This document shows positions 7,773 through 16,314 of a stretch of DNA of 64,000 bases, one piece after another. The notes below the pieces were generated by a model that searched no databases, was not told where the DNA came from, and saw only the letters and a list, made by a program, of their open reading frames with translations. Source of the stretch: an uncultured Eubacterium sp. (GTDB taxonomy: Bacteria; Bacillota; Clostridia; Lachnospirales; Lachnospiraceae); assembly GCA_910584595.1 (NCBI GenBank), contig CAJUBQ010000008.1:21589-85588 (forward strand). The letters run 5' to 3'. Made by a program: the position numbers and the translations under genes. Within the stretch, counting starts at the first letter, position 1. Every line of letters starts with the position of its first letter.

Positions 7773-9794
7773 TTATATCTCATTTGCGGCATGGTATCCG
7801 CTTCTTATCGCTTCTGCAATGCCTGCTGTCCGATCCCCGCTGCAGTCGCCTGCATAAACAACCGGAACCGTAATGCCTTCTGCCGAAAATGGCAATTTGC
7901 GGGAACCAACAGCCATTACTACATAATCACAGGCGATCTCAACCGTTTCTTCCGTCTGTGTATGAACCGCCGAAACGCCTTGCGGTGTGATCGCAGTTAC
8001 TTTCGTCTGCGTATACTGCATCACCTGATGTTCCTTAAAATCCTGTTCGATCAATGGCAAGATCGTAGAAGATTCTCCCGCTGCAACCTTGTCCATCATT
8101 TCAACAATGGATACTTTACAGCCCTGGGCTAATAAATATTCTGCTGTTTCTGTGCCAACCAGACCGCCTCCGATTACGGCACAATGGCCGGACACCGTTT
8201 TCTTTCCCGCGAGAATATCCCATGCAGAAACTACATGTTCCAAATCAGCGCCAGGTACCGGAAGCGAAACATTCTGCGCTCCAACCGCAACAATTACTGC
8301 ATCCGCCCGATTCAATGCCTCTGTATCCGGCTCCTGCCCAAGCTTCATCGTAACTCCAAGTATCGGAAGTGTCTTTTCATAGTATTCGACTGACCGCAAA
8401 ATCTCAGATTTTCTTGGAGGAACGGCAGCGATCAAGATCTGACCGCCCGGTTTTTGAGCCTTATCATATACTTCTACCTCATATCCTCGTTTCGCAGCTA
8501 CTCTTGCAGCTTCCAATCCTGCGATCCCGGCTCCTATGACCGCAACTTTTTTCTTCCCGTCGCCCGGACGGATAAAAATCTCTGCTTCATTTCCATTTTC
8601 CGCATTCAGCACACAGGAAATATACTGGCGATTTTGAATCGCATCGACACAGCCTTTGTTGCAGTTTAAACAAGTACGGATCGGCTCGCCGCTTTCTGCC
8701 TTGCGGGCAATGTCCGGATCTGTCAGCAAAGACCGCCCATAGCCAATCATATCCGCTTTTCCTTCTGTTAAAATCTGTTCGCCGGCTTCCACTGTCACTA
8801 CGCGTCCTACCGTTGCAATCGGAATCGATACAAGCTGCTTGATCTCAGACACAATCGGAAGCGTCCAGTTATATGGAACAGTCCCCATCGGAGGAATGGT
8901 ATCTCCCATGTTGCCCGTATGATTCGCCTGCGCTACCTGCAGCATATCTACACCTGCTTTTTCCAGCATGACCGCAAACTCTTTCGCTTCTTCTGGCAGC
9001 AAACCGCCTTTTCCACGAAGCGTTCCGTCTTCGTTTGTTGTAATAACCGGCAATTTGTACTCGATCATCATCTTTGGCGCTGCATTTTTGATCGCTGCGA
9101 CTACTTCCAGCGCAAAACGGACACGGTTTTCCAGTGAACCTCCGTAACAATCCTCTCTATGATTTAACAGCTCAGAACATAACGAGCCAAGCAGACGGTC
9201 GCCGTGAACTTCAATCGCATCCACTCCGGCTTTTTGTGCACGTACGGCGCAAGCCGCTATCGCCTCCTTAATCTCCTGCAATTGTTGTATGGAAGCCTCC
9301 GTCACAAAGTAGTGCATATCATGACGAAGCTTTGCATATGCCTGCGAACGTATTTCATTGGACTGTGCCATTTTCTTTTCAAACAGTTCCATATCTCCGG
9401 CTGCTTTTGCTGTTTCAGCCTCCTTTGCAGCCGCCATGGAGCCCATAATCAGACGGCCGACTCCCGGTACGTCATATTCCGGATGAAACAGCTGCAGCGC
9501 CAGTTTACAGTCATAAGCGTGCAGTGCATCCGCAAGCTTTTGAAAAGACGGAATCTGTCTGTCATCACAAAGCTTTGGCGTCGGAGAAGCGGTATTCACC
9601 GGAGTAACATCGCCAATGACAACATATGCGACGCCGCCTTTGGCAAGCCGCTCATAAAAATGAAAGCTCCTCTCTCCGATTGAACCGTCTCTTTCTTCAT
9701 ATCCGGTTGTAAGCGGCGGAAACATAATGCGGTTTTTCAACGTCAGATTACCAACCTGAATAGGCTGTAATAATGGAGATTTTTTTTCACTCAT
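7773..9794 (-). CDS. NADH:flavin oxidoreductase of the Old Yellow Enzyme / dienoyl-CoA reductase family (second gene of pair)
   Basis: A 673-residue flavoenzyme with the architecture of FadH, clostridial 2-enoate reductase and the Bai reductases. An N-terminal FMN-binding TIM barrel begins LLQPIQVGNLTLKNRIMFPP. An iron-sulfur site CLNCNKGC plus a Cys 12 residues later gives the C-x2-C-x3-C-x11-C pattern for one 4Fe-4S cluster. A C-terminal NAD(P)/FAD module has dinucleotide motifs VAVIGAGIAGLEAA and CAVIGGGLVGTETA. The family reduces activated C=C bonds; the substrate cannot be read from sequence and could be an enoate, a dienoyl-CoA, a plant phenolic or a steroid. It follows a close paralogue by 27 bp, so the two are cotranscribed. 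Confidence 0.9.
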   Translation of the reverse strand: MSEKKSPLLQPIQVGNLTLKNRIMFPPLTTGYEERDGSIGERSFHFYERLAKGGVAYVVIGDVTPVNTASPTPKLCDDRQIPSFQKLADALHAYDCKLALQLFHPEYDVPGVGRLIMGSMAAAKEAETAKAAGDMELFEKKMAQSNEIRSQAYAKLRHDMHYFVTEASIQQLQEIKEAIAACAVRAQKAGVDAIEVHGDRLLGSLCSELLNHREDCYGGSLENRVRFALEVVAAIKNAAPKMMIEYKLPVITTNEDGTLRGKGGLLPEEAKEFAVMLEKAGVDMLQVAQANHTGNMGDTIPPMGTVPYNWTLPIVSEIKQLVSIPIATVGRVVTVEAGEQILTEGKADMIGYGRSLLTDPDIARKAESGEPIRTCLNCNKGCVDAIQNRQYISCVLNAENGNEAEIFIRPGDGKKKVAVIGAGIAGLEAARVAAKRGYEVEVYDKAQKPGGQILIAAVPPRKSEILRSVEYYEKTLPILGVTMKLGQEPDTEALNRADAVIVAVGAQNVSLPVPGADLEHVVSAWDILAGKKTVSGHCAVIGGGLVGTETAEYLLAQGCKVSIVEMMDKVAAGESSTILPLIEQDFKEHQVMQYTQTKVTAITPQGVSAVHTQTEETVEIACDYVVMAVGSRKLPFSAEGITVPVVYAGDCSGDRTAGIAEAIRSGYHAANEI

Positions 9795-9821
9795 ATTTTT
9801 TCCTCTTTATATTTTTATTTT

Positions 9822-11768
9822 CTATATATTTTTAGCTGTTTCATAGCCTTCGGACACAGCGCTTTTTATATTTCCGATCGTATGCGCATCCCCGATCATA
9901 TGATAAACCAAACCGGATGATTTCAGCATTTCTTCTACAGACGGATCGTTTTGGTATCCTGCTGCAAATATCAGGGTATCCGCATCATCTATACAGTATT
10001 CCTCTCCATCCTTGCTATAATAAATATGATCTATATCCACCCGTTCTACCTTTGCTTTGCAGATAACTTTTACACCTTTTTTCTGCATACGCTGTACCAA
10101 CAGACTTCTGCCTGGGCCTGTTTCATTCAACATGATGTTATCCGCCATCTCAAGTATTACAATTTCGCGGTTTCTCGGATATCTGTCATCTACAAGCGGC
10201 GCCAGATAATCCGCTGTCTCACAGCCTACAGAACCGCCGCCCAATACAACGACTTTTCTGCCTGCAAATGCCTTACCGGACAAAACGTCGTCTGCTGTCA
10301 TCCATTGTTTAAAAGACGTAAATGGTTTTAAAACAACCGCAGACGCACCGACGCCTGCAATCACCTCATAATCCGCAAATTCTTCTTTCAGCATTTCCTT
10401 AGTTACCTGACAGTTTACACGTATTTCCACGCCATACGCCCGCAGCTTCCCAATCATATACTTTACAATCTTCGTCAAATCCTGTTTCGCTATCGGCACA
10501 GCGGCGATACGAAGCAGCCCGCCAAGCTCTTCTTCTTTTTCACACAAAACGACATGATGGCCTCTTTTTGCCGCAATATAAGCAGCTTCCATACCTGCAG
10601 GCCCTCCGCCGATTACAAGAATCCGTTTCTTCTCCAGAGCCGGCGCTACCGTATCTTCATTTTCCGGTTCCAGTGATGGATTGACCGTACATGCGATACG
10701 CTTGCCAAACATAATCCCATTCAAACAGCGCAGACAGCCGATACAAGGCCGTATTTCCTCCTCTTTGCCCGCTTCTGCCTTTTGTACAAAACAAGGGTCA
10801 CAGATATTTGCACGTCCGATCATGCAAATATCTGTCCTGCCGTTTGCGATCAGCTCCTCCGCCAGCCAAGGCTCAGTAATGCGTCCTACCGATGCAACCG
10901 GAATCGATACATGCTTTTTGATCTCTTCTGCCAATCGGATATGAGAGCCCATCGGCGTACCAGGCGCAGGAATCGAACTTCCCCGCATGATCGTCGTTCC
11001 TCCGGAAACATGCAAAAAATCAGCTCCGGCTTTTTCCAGCTGCTTGGCAGCATATACGCTGTCATGGATATTCTGCCCGCCATCTGTATATTCATCCCCG
11101 GATATACGCACATCAATGATAAAATCTTTTCCGCAGACTTTACGCACCTGTGCAATCACTTCCAATGTCAGCCGCAGACGGCCATTGATATCCCCGCCAT
11201 ACGCGTCTGTCCGTTTATTATACAAAGGTGAAAGAAATCCTCCCAGCAGCCCATGCGCATGTGCGGCATGAATCTCCACTCCATCGCCGCCTGCCTGCTT
11301 GATTCTGCCCGCAGCTTCTCCAAACTGTCTGATAATGACTTGAAGCTCTTGCACCGTGACGGCGCGCGGAGCCTCTTTTGCATAGTAAGGACCGACATTA
11401 GACGGCGCAATCAGCCGCGGCGTCCCCGGAATCGGAAATGCCATATATGCCGGATGAAACAGCTGTGGCATAATTTTAGCTCCATATTGATGGACTGCAT
11501 TCGTCAGCTTTTCCCATCCCGGGATAAAAGAATCATCACTGACAGACATATCACCAGGCAGATAAATATACGTCGGCTCTACCGTCGTAACTTCTGTAAT
11601 GATTAATCCGACGCCACCCTTTGCGCGGGCGGCATAATGCGCGACAAGCGCATCGGTCACATAACCCTTATTTGCCAGATTCGTAGAAATCGGCGGCATA
11701 AAGATACGGTTTTTTACCGTTGTCTCTCCGATACGAACAGGGCTGAATAAATGTGGGTATTGGTTCAT
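9822..11768 (-). CDS. NADH:flavin oxidoreductase of the Old Yellow Enzyme / dienoyl-CoA reductase family (first gene of pair)
   Basis: A 648-residue paralogue of the downstream gene with the same order: FMN TIM barrel, 4Fe-4S site, FAD/NAD module (ILVIGGGPAGMEAA, VVVLGGGSVGCETA). Its cluster motif is CIGCLRC followed by a Cys 12 residues on, a C-x2-C-x2-C-x11-C spacing that differs by one residue from its neighbour. The ATG at 11768 is preferred because AAAGGA lies about 11 bases upstream; the ATG at 11777 directly abuts that ribosome site. The two tandem enzymes may work on related substrates or sequential steps. The AraC-type gene upstream, transcribed in the same direction, is the likely regulator. 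Confidence 0.9.
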   Translation of the reverse strand: MNQYPHLFSPVRIGETTVKNRIFMPPISTNLANKGYVTDALVAHYAARAKGGVGLIITEVTTVEPTYIYLPGDMSVSDDSFIPGWEKLTNAVHQYGAKIMPQLFHPAYMAFPIPGTPRLIAPSNVGPYYAKEAPRAVTVQELQVIIRQFGEAAGRIKQAGGDGVEIHAAHAHGLLGGFLSPLYNKRTDAYGGDINGRLRLTLEVIAQVRKVCGKDFIIDVRISGDEYTDGGQNIHDSVYAAKQLEKAGADFLHVSGGTTIMRGSSIPAPGTPMGSHIRLAEEIKKHVSIPVASVGRITEPWLAEELIANGRTDICMIGRANICDPCFVQKAEAGKEEEIRPCIGCLRCLNGIMFGKRIACTVNPSLEPENEDTVAPALEKKRILVIGGGPAGMEAAYIAAKRGHHVVLCEKEEELGGLLRIAAVPIAKQDLTKIVKYMIGKLRAYGVEIRVNCQVTKEMLKEEFADYEVIAGVGASAVVLKPFTSFKQWMTADDVLSGKAFAGRKVVVLGGGSVGCETADYLAPLVDDRYPRNREIVILEMADNIMLNETGPGRSLLVQRMQKKGVKVICKAKVERVDIDHIYYSKDGEEYCIDDADTLIFAAGYQNDPSVEEMLKSSGLVYHMIGDAHTIGNIKSAVSEGYETAKNI

Positions 11769-11853
11769 AATCCTCATTCCTTTCCGTTTATTTCCCTGAT
11801 TGTATCATATCTTTGCCTTTCCCACACCCACAGCGGGAGATAATAACCGTCAT

Positions 11854-11907
11854 ATTTTGTCCTGTTTTATCAGAAAAATGGAAGTATTTACGAAAAAAAG
11901 GACAAAT
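11854..11907 (-). promoter_or_regulatory. inverted repeat upstream of the enoate-reductase-like operon
   Basis: TTTGTCCT at 11856-11863 and AGGACAAA at 11900-11907 form an 8-bp inverted repeat with a 36-bp spacer, between the AraC-type gene and the first flavoenzyme gene. Closer to the flavoenzyme gene the minus strand has a TACAAT -10-like box (near 11800) without a matching -35 box. The arrangement fits activator control; the binding protein is inferred. Confidence 0.35.
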
Positions 11908-11925
11908 AAAAGCCCGGCGCGTGTT

Positions 11926-13017
11926 TTAACAATCACTGTTTTTATGAATATCAGAGATTTTTATCACCAACGTGCCGTCCGGCTCTGTTTCCAGCCTGAC
12001 GCTATGATTATTTTGTCTGATTCTGCAAATACATTCCTGTTCTTTGATACAGATCGAAAGTCCTTCTTCTTCATGCAGTGCCTGCAACGATTCTTTGATA
12101 AACTGCTGCAGCAGTTTTTTGTGCTGCTCATCCAGCGCCATTTTCTGTATCTTTTTCTCTTTGTCATATTTAAGATTTTGACGGAACTGCTTTCGGTAAT
12201 CGCTTGGCAAGATCCCATACAGCTCCTTAAATACCGCTGTATATGCTTTTGCATTTGCCATTCCACAGTCGGCTGCAATCTGTTCAATACTGTTTCGTCC
12301 TTCTAAAAGCGTCTCCAAAGAAGCCCGGATTCGGACATATGCAAGATATTTGACAAAAGAAATGCCTGTATAGCGTTTAAACAGCTTAGAAGTATAAGAT
12401 AAACTAAAAGAAAGCTGACCGGCAATATCTGACAATGTTAATTCTTCCTGATAGTGCATGTCTATATACCGAATCGCTTTCATATAGTTTTCATGAGAAT
12501 CTGAATGAAGCGGCAGATCTTCCATAGAAAAGTTCCGCTGCCACGTTGCAAAATAAACAATCTCCATCATGATCGCATTCATTTCATACAGGTTGTCTCT
12601 GCCTTTCATAAGCATTGCAAGCAGTTCTGCAATCTTGTGCTTTAGACGGATATAAAAATCTCTGTTTTTCTCTTCGGTACAGACAACCGTACGAAATGCC
12701 TTTTTTTCATCTCCTGCCATTGCATCTGACATACGGCTAAAATCCACATGAATGGTCAGGATGATATTTTCCTGATCTGTATCCTGTTTCTGACAGATCA
12801 TATGCATTGTATCCGGAGCTATCACAATTAAACTACGTTCTTTCAATACGCAGGAAAAGTCCGCAGTGATCGCCTCATACTCACCTTTTAAAATATAGGA
12901 GATTTCCAGGCTGCTCTGCCTGGAAAATACACTCCTGGAAAATCCATTGATACTAAGACTTAACGGATAACCAAATTTTTGTCCCGAAAAATCATAATAA
13001 TAATTCATATTTTGCAT
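11926..13017 (-). CDS. AraC-family transcriptional regulator
   Basis: A 363-residue cytoplasmic regulator. An N-terminal cupin-like sensing region (about 1-150) contains LEISYILKGEYEAI. The two helix-turn-helix motifs lie at about 165-265 (LTLSDIAGQLSFSLSYTSKLF and IEQIAADCGMANAKAYTAVF). A further ~95-residue tail rich in charged residues is unusual, since AraC proteins normally end soon after the second motif. The gene begins 6 bp after upp and has no strong ribosome site, so it may depend on upp read-through. By position it is the likely regulator of the two flavoenzymes downstream. Confidence 0.88.
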   Translation of the reverse strand: MQNMNYYYDFSGQKFGYPLSLSINGFSRSVFSRQSSLEISYILKGEYEAITADFSCVLKERSLIVIAPDTMHMICQKQDTDQENIILTIHVDFSRMSDAMAGDEKKAFRTVVCTEEKNRDFYIRLKHKIAELLAMLMKGRDNLYEMNAIMMEIVYFATWQRNFSMEDLPLHSDSHENYMKAIRYIDMHYQEELTLSDIAGQLSFSLSYTSKLFKRYTGISFVKYLAYVRIRASLETLLEGRNSIEQIAADCGMANAKAYTAVFKELYGILPSDYRKQFRQNLKYDKEKKIQKMALDEQHKKLLQQFIKESLQALHEEEGLSICIKEQECICRIRQNNHSVRLETEPDGTLVIKISDIHKNSDC

Positions 13018-13023
13018 AACTGC

Positions 13024-13653
13024 TTATTTTGTGCCAAAAATACGGTCGCCCGCATCTCCAAGCCCCGGACAAATATACGCATCTTCATTCAGACAGCGGT
13101 CCAGACAACCGCAATAGAGCTGGACATCCGGATGCGCCCGATGCAGACGTTCCACACCTTCCGGCGCTGCGATAATACATAAAAATTTAATATGCTTCCC
13201 GCCATGCGCCTTGATAAAATCTACTGCCGCCACAGCAGAACCTCCGGTTGCCAGCATTGGATCAAGCGCTGCAATTGTACGCTCCTCAATCGGACTGGGC
13301 AGTTTACAATAATATTCCTCCGGTTCATGTGTTTCATGGTTGCGGCAAAGCCCGATATGTCCGACTTTTGCACTTGGCACAAGTGTCAATATCCCGTTTA
13401 CCATCCCAAGCCCTGCACGCAAAATCGGAACAATCGCCAGCTTTTTGCCCGCAATCATCGGCGTCATGCAGGATTCTATCGGCGTTTCCACCTCGACCGG
13501 CTCTATCGGCAGATCCCGAAACGCCTCATACCCCATTAAAACCGCAATCTCCTCTACCAGCTTGCGGAATTCATTTGTCCCCGTCCTTTTATCCCGCAGC
13601 ATGGAAATCTTATGCTGAATGAGCGGATGGTCCATTAAAAATACATTGTCCAT
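13024..13653 (-). CDS. upp: uracil phosphoribosyltransferase
   Basis: A 209-residue protein of the usual Upp length. It converts uracil and PRPP to UMP in pyrimidine salvage. The PRPP-binding loop is LDPMLATGGSAVAAV, the N-terminal stretch HPLIQHKISMLRDKRT is characteristic of the family, and the C-terminal uracil-binding region includes YICPGLGDAGDR. AAAGGAGG lies about 9 bases before the ATG. It is followed within 6 bp by the AraC-type gene, an unusual partner for upp. Confidence 0.97.
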   Translation of the reverse strand: MDNVFLMDHPLIQHKISMLRDKRTGTNEFRKLVEEIAVLMGYEAFRDLPIEPVEVETPIESCMTPMIAGKKLAIVPILRAGLGMVNGILTLVPSAKVGHIGLCRNHETHEPEEYYCKLPSPIEERTIAALDPMLATGGSAVAAVDFIKAHGGKHIKFLCIIAAPEGVERLHRAHPDVQLYCGCLDRCLNEDAYICPGLGDAGDRIFGTK

Positions 13654-13698
13654 AGTATGTCTCCTCCTTTTGAAAAACTTTTACTTATATCAATGCCC

Positions 13699-13737
13699 TA
13701 GAGCGTATTTGAAAAAGCATTTTTCAAACACACTCTA
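13699..13737. repeat. short palindromic repeat with GTGTTTGA-type ends
   Basis: Two 17-nt arms, GAGCGTATTTGAAAAA-like on the left and its near complement on the right, form a hairpin with two mismatches and a 4-nt loop. It overlaps the stop codon of the chemoreceptor gene. The same end sequence caps the 158-bp palindrome at 15939-16096 and recurs near 27020-27080, 29979 and 40573, so this looks like the shortest member of a dispersed repeat family. Confidence 0.7.
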
Positions 13738-15762
13738 AAGCTGAAATTTTGATACCTGATCTTTCAGCATAGCTGCCTGCTCAGACATTTTCTCACTAAC
13801 CGCAGCAGAATCCTTTACAACATCCCCATTGCTTTGTACAACATCTGAAATACGTCCCAATTCCTGAGAAATCTGTTCTACTGCATTGGATTGGTCGTCC
13901 GCAGCTTCAAAAATAGACGATACTGCATTTGAAACCTGTTCTGCGCTTGTTACCACTTCCTGCAAAGCCTGATTCGTAAGATCCGAAATGTGGCTGCCTG
14001 TTTCTACCGCTGTAACAGTTTCCCGAATTAAAAACGCCGTATTTCTTGCCGCTTCCGCAGACTGTCCCGCAAGCATCCTTACTTCGTCTGCCACTACTGC
14101 AAATCCCTTGCCTGCTTCACCTGCTCTTGCCGCTTCTATTGCCGCATTCAATGACAAAATATTCGTTTGAGACGCAATATCTTCGATCGTCTTGATTACA
14201 TTTATAATCTCCTTGGATTTTTCGTCAATCGTCTGCATCGCGCTCATCAGATTCAGCATATCACTGCTGCATGTCTCGATTCTTTGATGTGTCCGGATAT
14301 TTTCCTCTTTTGCAAGACTTGCAAACTTAGCGGTAGCGTCTACCTGCTGCTCAATATTGCTCACAGCATTGCCTAGCGCCTGAACCGATAATGCCTGTTC
14401 GGCTGCACCCTGTGACATCGTATCGGCTCTCGATAATACCTGTTCGGCTTCAGAATTTACCTGATGCGATACAAATGATATTTCTTTTAACACTTTCGTC
14501 AGCTTGGAGCGAATGGCCTGCAGACTGCCCGTCAGCATTTTCAGTCCGCCAATATAATAATCTTCATTCTTTGTCACATCAACCGTCAGATTTCCATCCG
14601 CAATTTCACTTAATATCCTTTCCATATCTTCAATAGCCGCTTTTAAATGGCTGCAGACATTATGCGTAGCCTCTGCTATCAAGCCCACCTCGTCTTTTCT
14701 TCCATAAAATATTTCCAGCCCTTTATCAGCAGCAAGGTTAAACTCACTTAATTCTGAAATCGCCTTTTCCACAACCATCAGTTCTTTTCCGGTTCTTCTT
14801 AAAATAATGAGAATAGCAAAAATAATCATAGCTGCTACTGCTGCACAGGCAATTCCCATCAAAATACGCACTAAAATAACCGAACTGTATACTTTGGATG
14901 AATCAGCCTGAACCATAAAAATCCATCCCCTGTTTTTTAAATGCTTATAAACTGCAAGCTGCTTTCTGCCATTTTCATCCCGATAAGTATATGCTGTTGT
15001 TTCTGTATCATCTGTTTCCTGCACCTGTTTTATAATTTCCAGATGCCCTTCCTCTTTTATCTGTGTATTCAATAAAGATTCATCTTCATGATATAAATAT
15101 ACGCCCGTCTGTGCATTCATAAACACATATTTGCTTTCCGGAAGATTTTTAAGCTCCAGATCTAAAAGCGCATCCATCAGCCGGTCAGCATAAACAGCGG
15201 CGCCTGCATATCCCAAACATGTCTGCCCCTCATAAATCGGACAATACATAGAAATTACCATATTTCCGGTTCCCGGAGACTGCATGATACCAAGATTGGT
15301 AAGCTCTTGTCTGGCTAAGATCGTATCACGAAACATTTCCAGATCTTCTCCCTGGCGAGTTGTAATCCCAACCGCCTCCGGCGCTGTATGGGTCAGCACA
15401 TACGTATCCGTATCAGCAATATACAGCCCTTCAAATATTCCTTTAACATTAGAAAAATCGACCGTATACTGTCCGGCTCTTTGAAGCAGTTTCTCATCCT
15501 TTGGATGCGCCAAAAGCTCCCTTACTTCGCTACTTAAAGCAAACGCCTCTAAATACTCCTCAGCGGATGTTACATAATCGTCGATAATGACAGCTCTTGA
15601 CTCAACCGCATTTGTCATCCGACTTGTAATGTCATCTCTGACCATAGACTCTGTACTAAATGCTATCACGATCCAAAGCAGCAGCATACCGATCAGTGTA
15701 ATTGCTGTAGTAAGTATGCTGATTCTTGATGCAAGTTTTCGATTTTTCATAATATTTTTCAT
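13735..15762 (-). CDS. methyl-accepting chemotaxis protein
   Basis: A 675-residue chemoreceptor. A transmembrane helix lies at about 15-37, followed by an extracellular Cache-type sensor (about 40-295) and a second helix (about 297-320, VILVRILMGIACAAVAAMII). A HAMP linker and a long helical signalling domain follow, whose hairpin tip includes NILSLNAAIEAARAGEAGKG. It would relay an external small-molecule signal to CheA/CheW; no other chemotaxis gene is present. GGGAGGAAG lies about 14 bases before the first ATG and another ATG is at 15750, so the exact start is open. Confidence 0.93.
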   Translation of the reverse strand: MKNIMKNRKLASRISILTTAITLIGMLLLWIVIAFSTESMVRDDITSRMTNAVESRAVIIDDYVTSAEEYLEAFALSSEVRELLAHPKDEKLLQRAGQYTVDFSNVKGIFEGLYIADTDTYVLTHTAPEAVGITTRQGEDLEMFRDTILARQELTNLGIMQSPGTGNMVISMYCPIYEGQTCLGYAGAAVYADRLMDALLDLELKNLPESKYVFMNAQTGVYLYHEDESLLNTQIKEEGHLEIIKQVQETDDTETTAYTYRDENGRKQLAVYKHLKNRGWIFMVQADSSKVYSSVILVRILMGIACAAVAAMIIFAILIILRRTGKELMVVEKAISELSEFNLAADKGLEIFYGRKDEVGLIAEATHNVCSHLKAAIEDMERILSEIADGNLTVDVTKNEDYYIGGLKMLTGSLQAIRSKLTKVLKEISFVSHQVNSEAEQVLSRADTMSQGAAEQALSVQALGNAVSNIEQQVDATAKFASLAKEENIRTHQRIETCSSDMLNLMSAMQTIDEKSKEIINVIKTIEDIASQTNILSLNAAIEAARAGEAGKGFAVVADEVRMLAGQSAEAARNTAFLIRETVTAVETGSHISDLTNQALQEVVTSAEQVSNAVSSIFEAADDQSNAVEQISQELGRISDVVQSNGDVVKDSAAVSEKMSEQAAMLKDQVSKFQL

Positions 15763-15938
15763 AAATAATAGATACTTCCTCCCTGTTGCATGTATAGTTT
15801 TAAAATTGTACCAATCTATTTATAGTTATTGATATTAAATACCGGTATTGCATTATCACATCCTTTTTTTCATTCATTATGTATAAATAATCTGATAAAT
15901 TTTAACACTTTTTTCATATTTTTTCAATACATTGTTAA
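15763..15938. other. AT-rich spacer upstream of the chemoreceptor gene
   Basis: This stretch separates the chemoreceptor start from the long palindrome. It contains the ribosome site of the chemoreceptor and very AT-rich sequence. I could not identify a convincing sigma-A or sigma-D promoter pair, and no open frame or RNA structure stands out. Confidence 0.4.
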
Positions 15939-16096
15939 AGCATGTTTGAAAAATGCTTTCCGTGAGATGTGATTCACACTTTGTGGAGAATTTATCCCAA
16001 ATTTATGAGTCGTAGCGGGCTACGTTGATTAAATTTGGGATAAATTCTCCGCAAAGTGGGGAGTGCAGATCGCGGGAATGATTTTTCAAACACGCT
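15939..16096. repeat. 158-bp near-perfect palindrome (MITE-like)
   Basis: A 67-nt left arm (15939-16005) pairs with a 67-nt right arm (16030-16096) at roughly 80% identity; the inner 20 bp (AGAATTTATCCCAAATTTA and its complement) match perfectly. The loop carries its own small hairpin, CGTAGC-GG-GCTACG. The outer ends are AGCATGTTTGAAAAAT and ATTTTTCAAACACGCT, the motif shared with other intergenic repeats here. No coding potential is visible. The structure fits a non-autonomous inverted-repeat element. Confidence 0.75.
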
Positions 16097-16180
16097 ATAG
16101 TAAAGACTTTACATAAAAACATTTTATAAATTTTTTAGAATTGCTAAACCCCTTGAAAAATCAGCATTTTCATCAAATTG

Positions 16181-16207
16181 TTAGCACTCACTTGAAAAGA
16201 GTGCTGA
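16181..16207. promoter_or_regulatory. CIRCE element (HrcA operator) upstream of htpG
   Basis: TTAGCACTC, nine bases, GAGTGCTGA: the CIRCE inverted repeat with the canonical 9-bp spacer and one departure from the consensus GAGTGCTAA. CIRCE is bound by HrcA in Firmicutes and usually controls groE and dnaK. Here it lies 8 bp upstream of the htpG promoter -35 box. Confidence 0.9.
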
Positions 16208-16214
16208 TTTTCTA

Positions 16215-16243
16215 TTGACTTTTTTCTTTCTTCGTATTACTAT
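16215..16243 (+). promoter_or_regulatory. sigma-A-type promoter of htpG
   Basis: TTGACT (16215-16220), 17-bp spacer, TACTAT (16238-16243). It is followed by a ~70-nt leader and the ribosome site AAGGAG 9 bases before the htpG start. The CIRCE operator lies directly upstream. Confidence 0.65.
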
Positions 16244-16314
16244 TTCACATAGATCAAAACGTAATCTTATTACATTTTAATAAAAATAAAATCAAAGAAA
16301 AGGAGTTCATTTTC

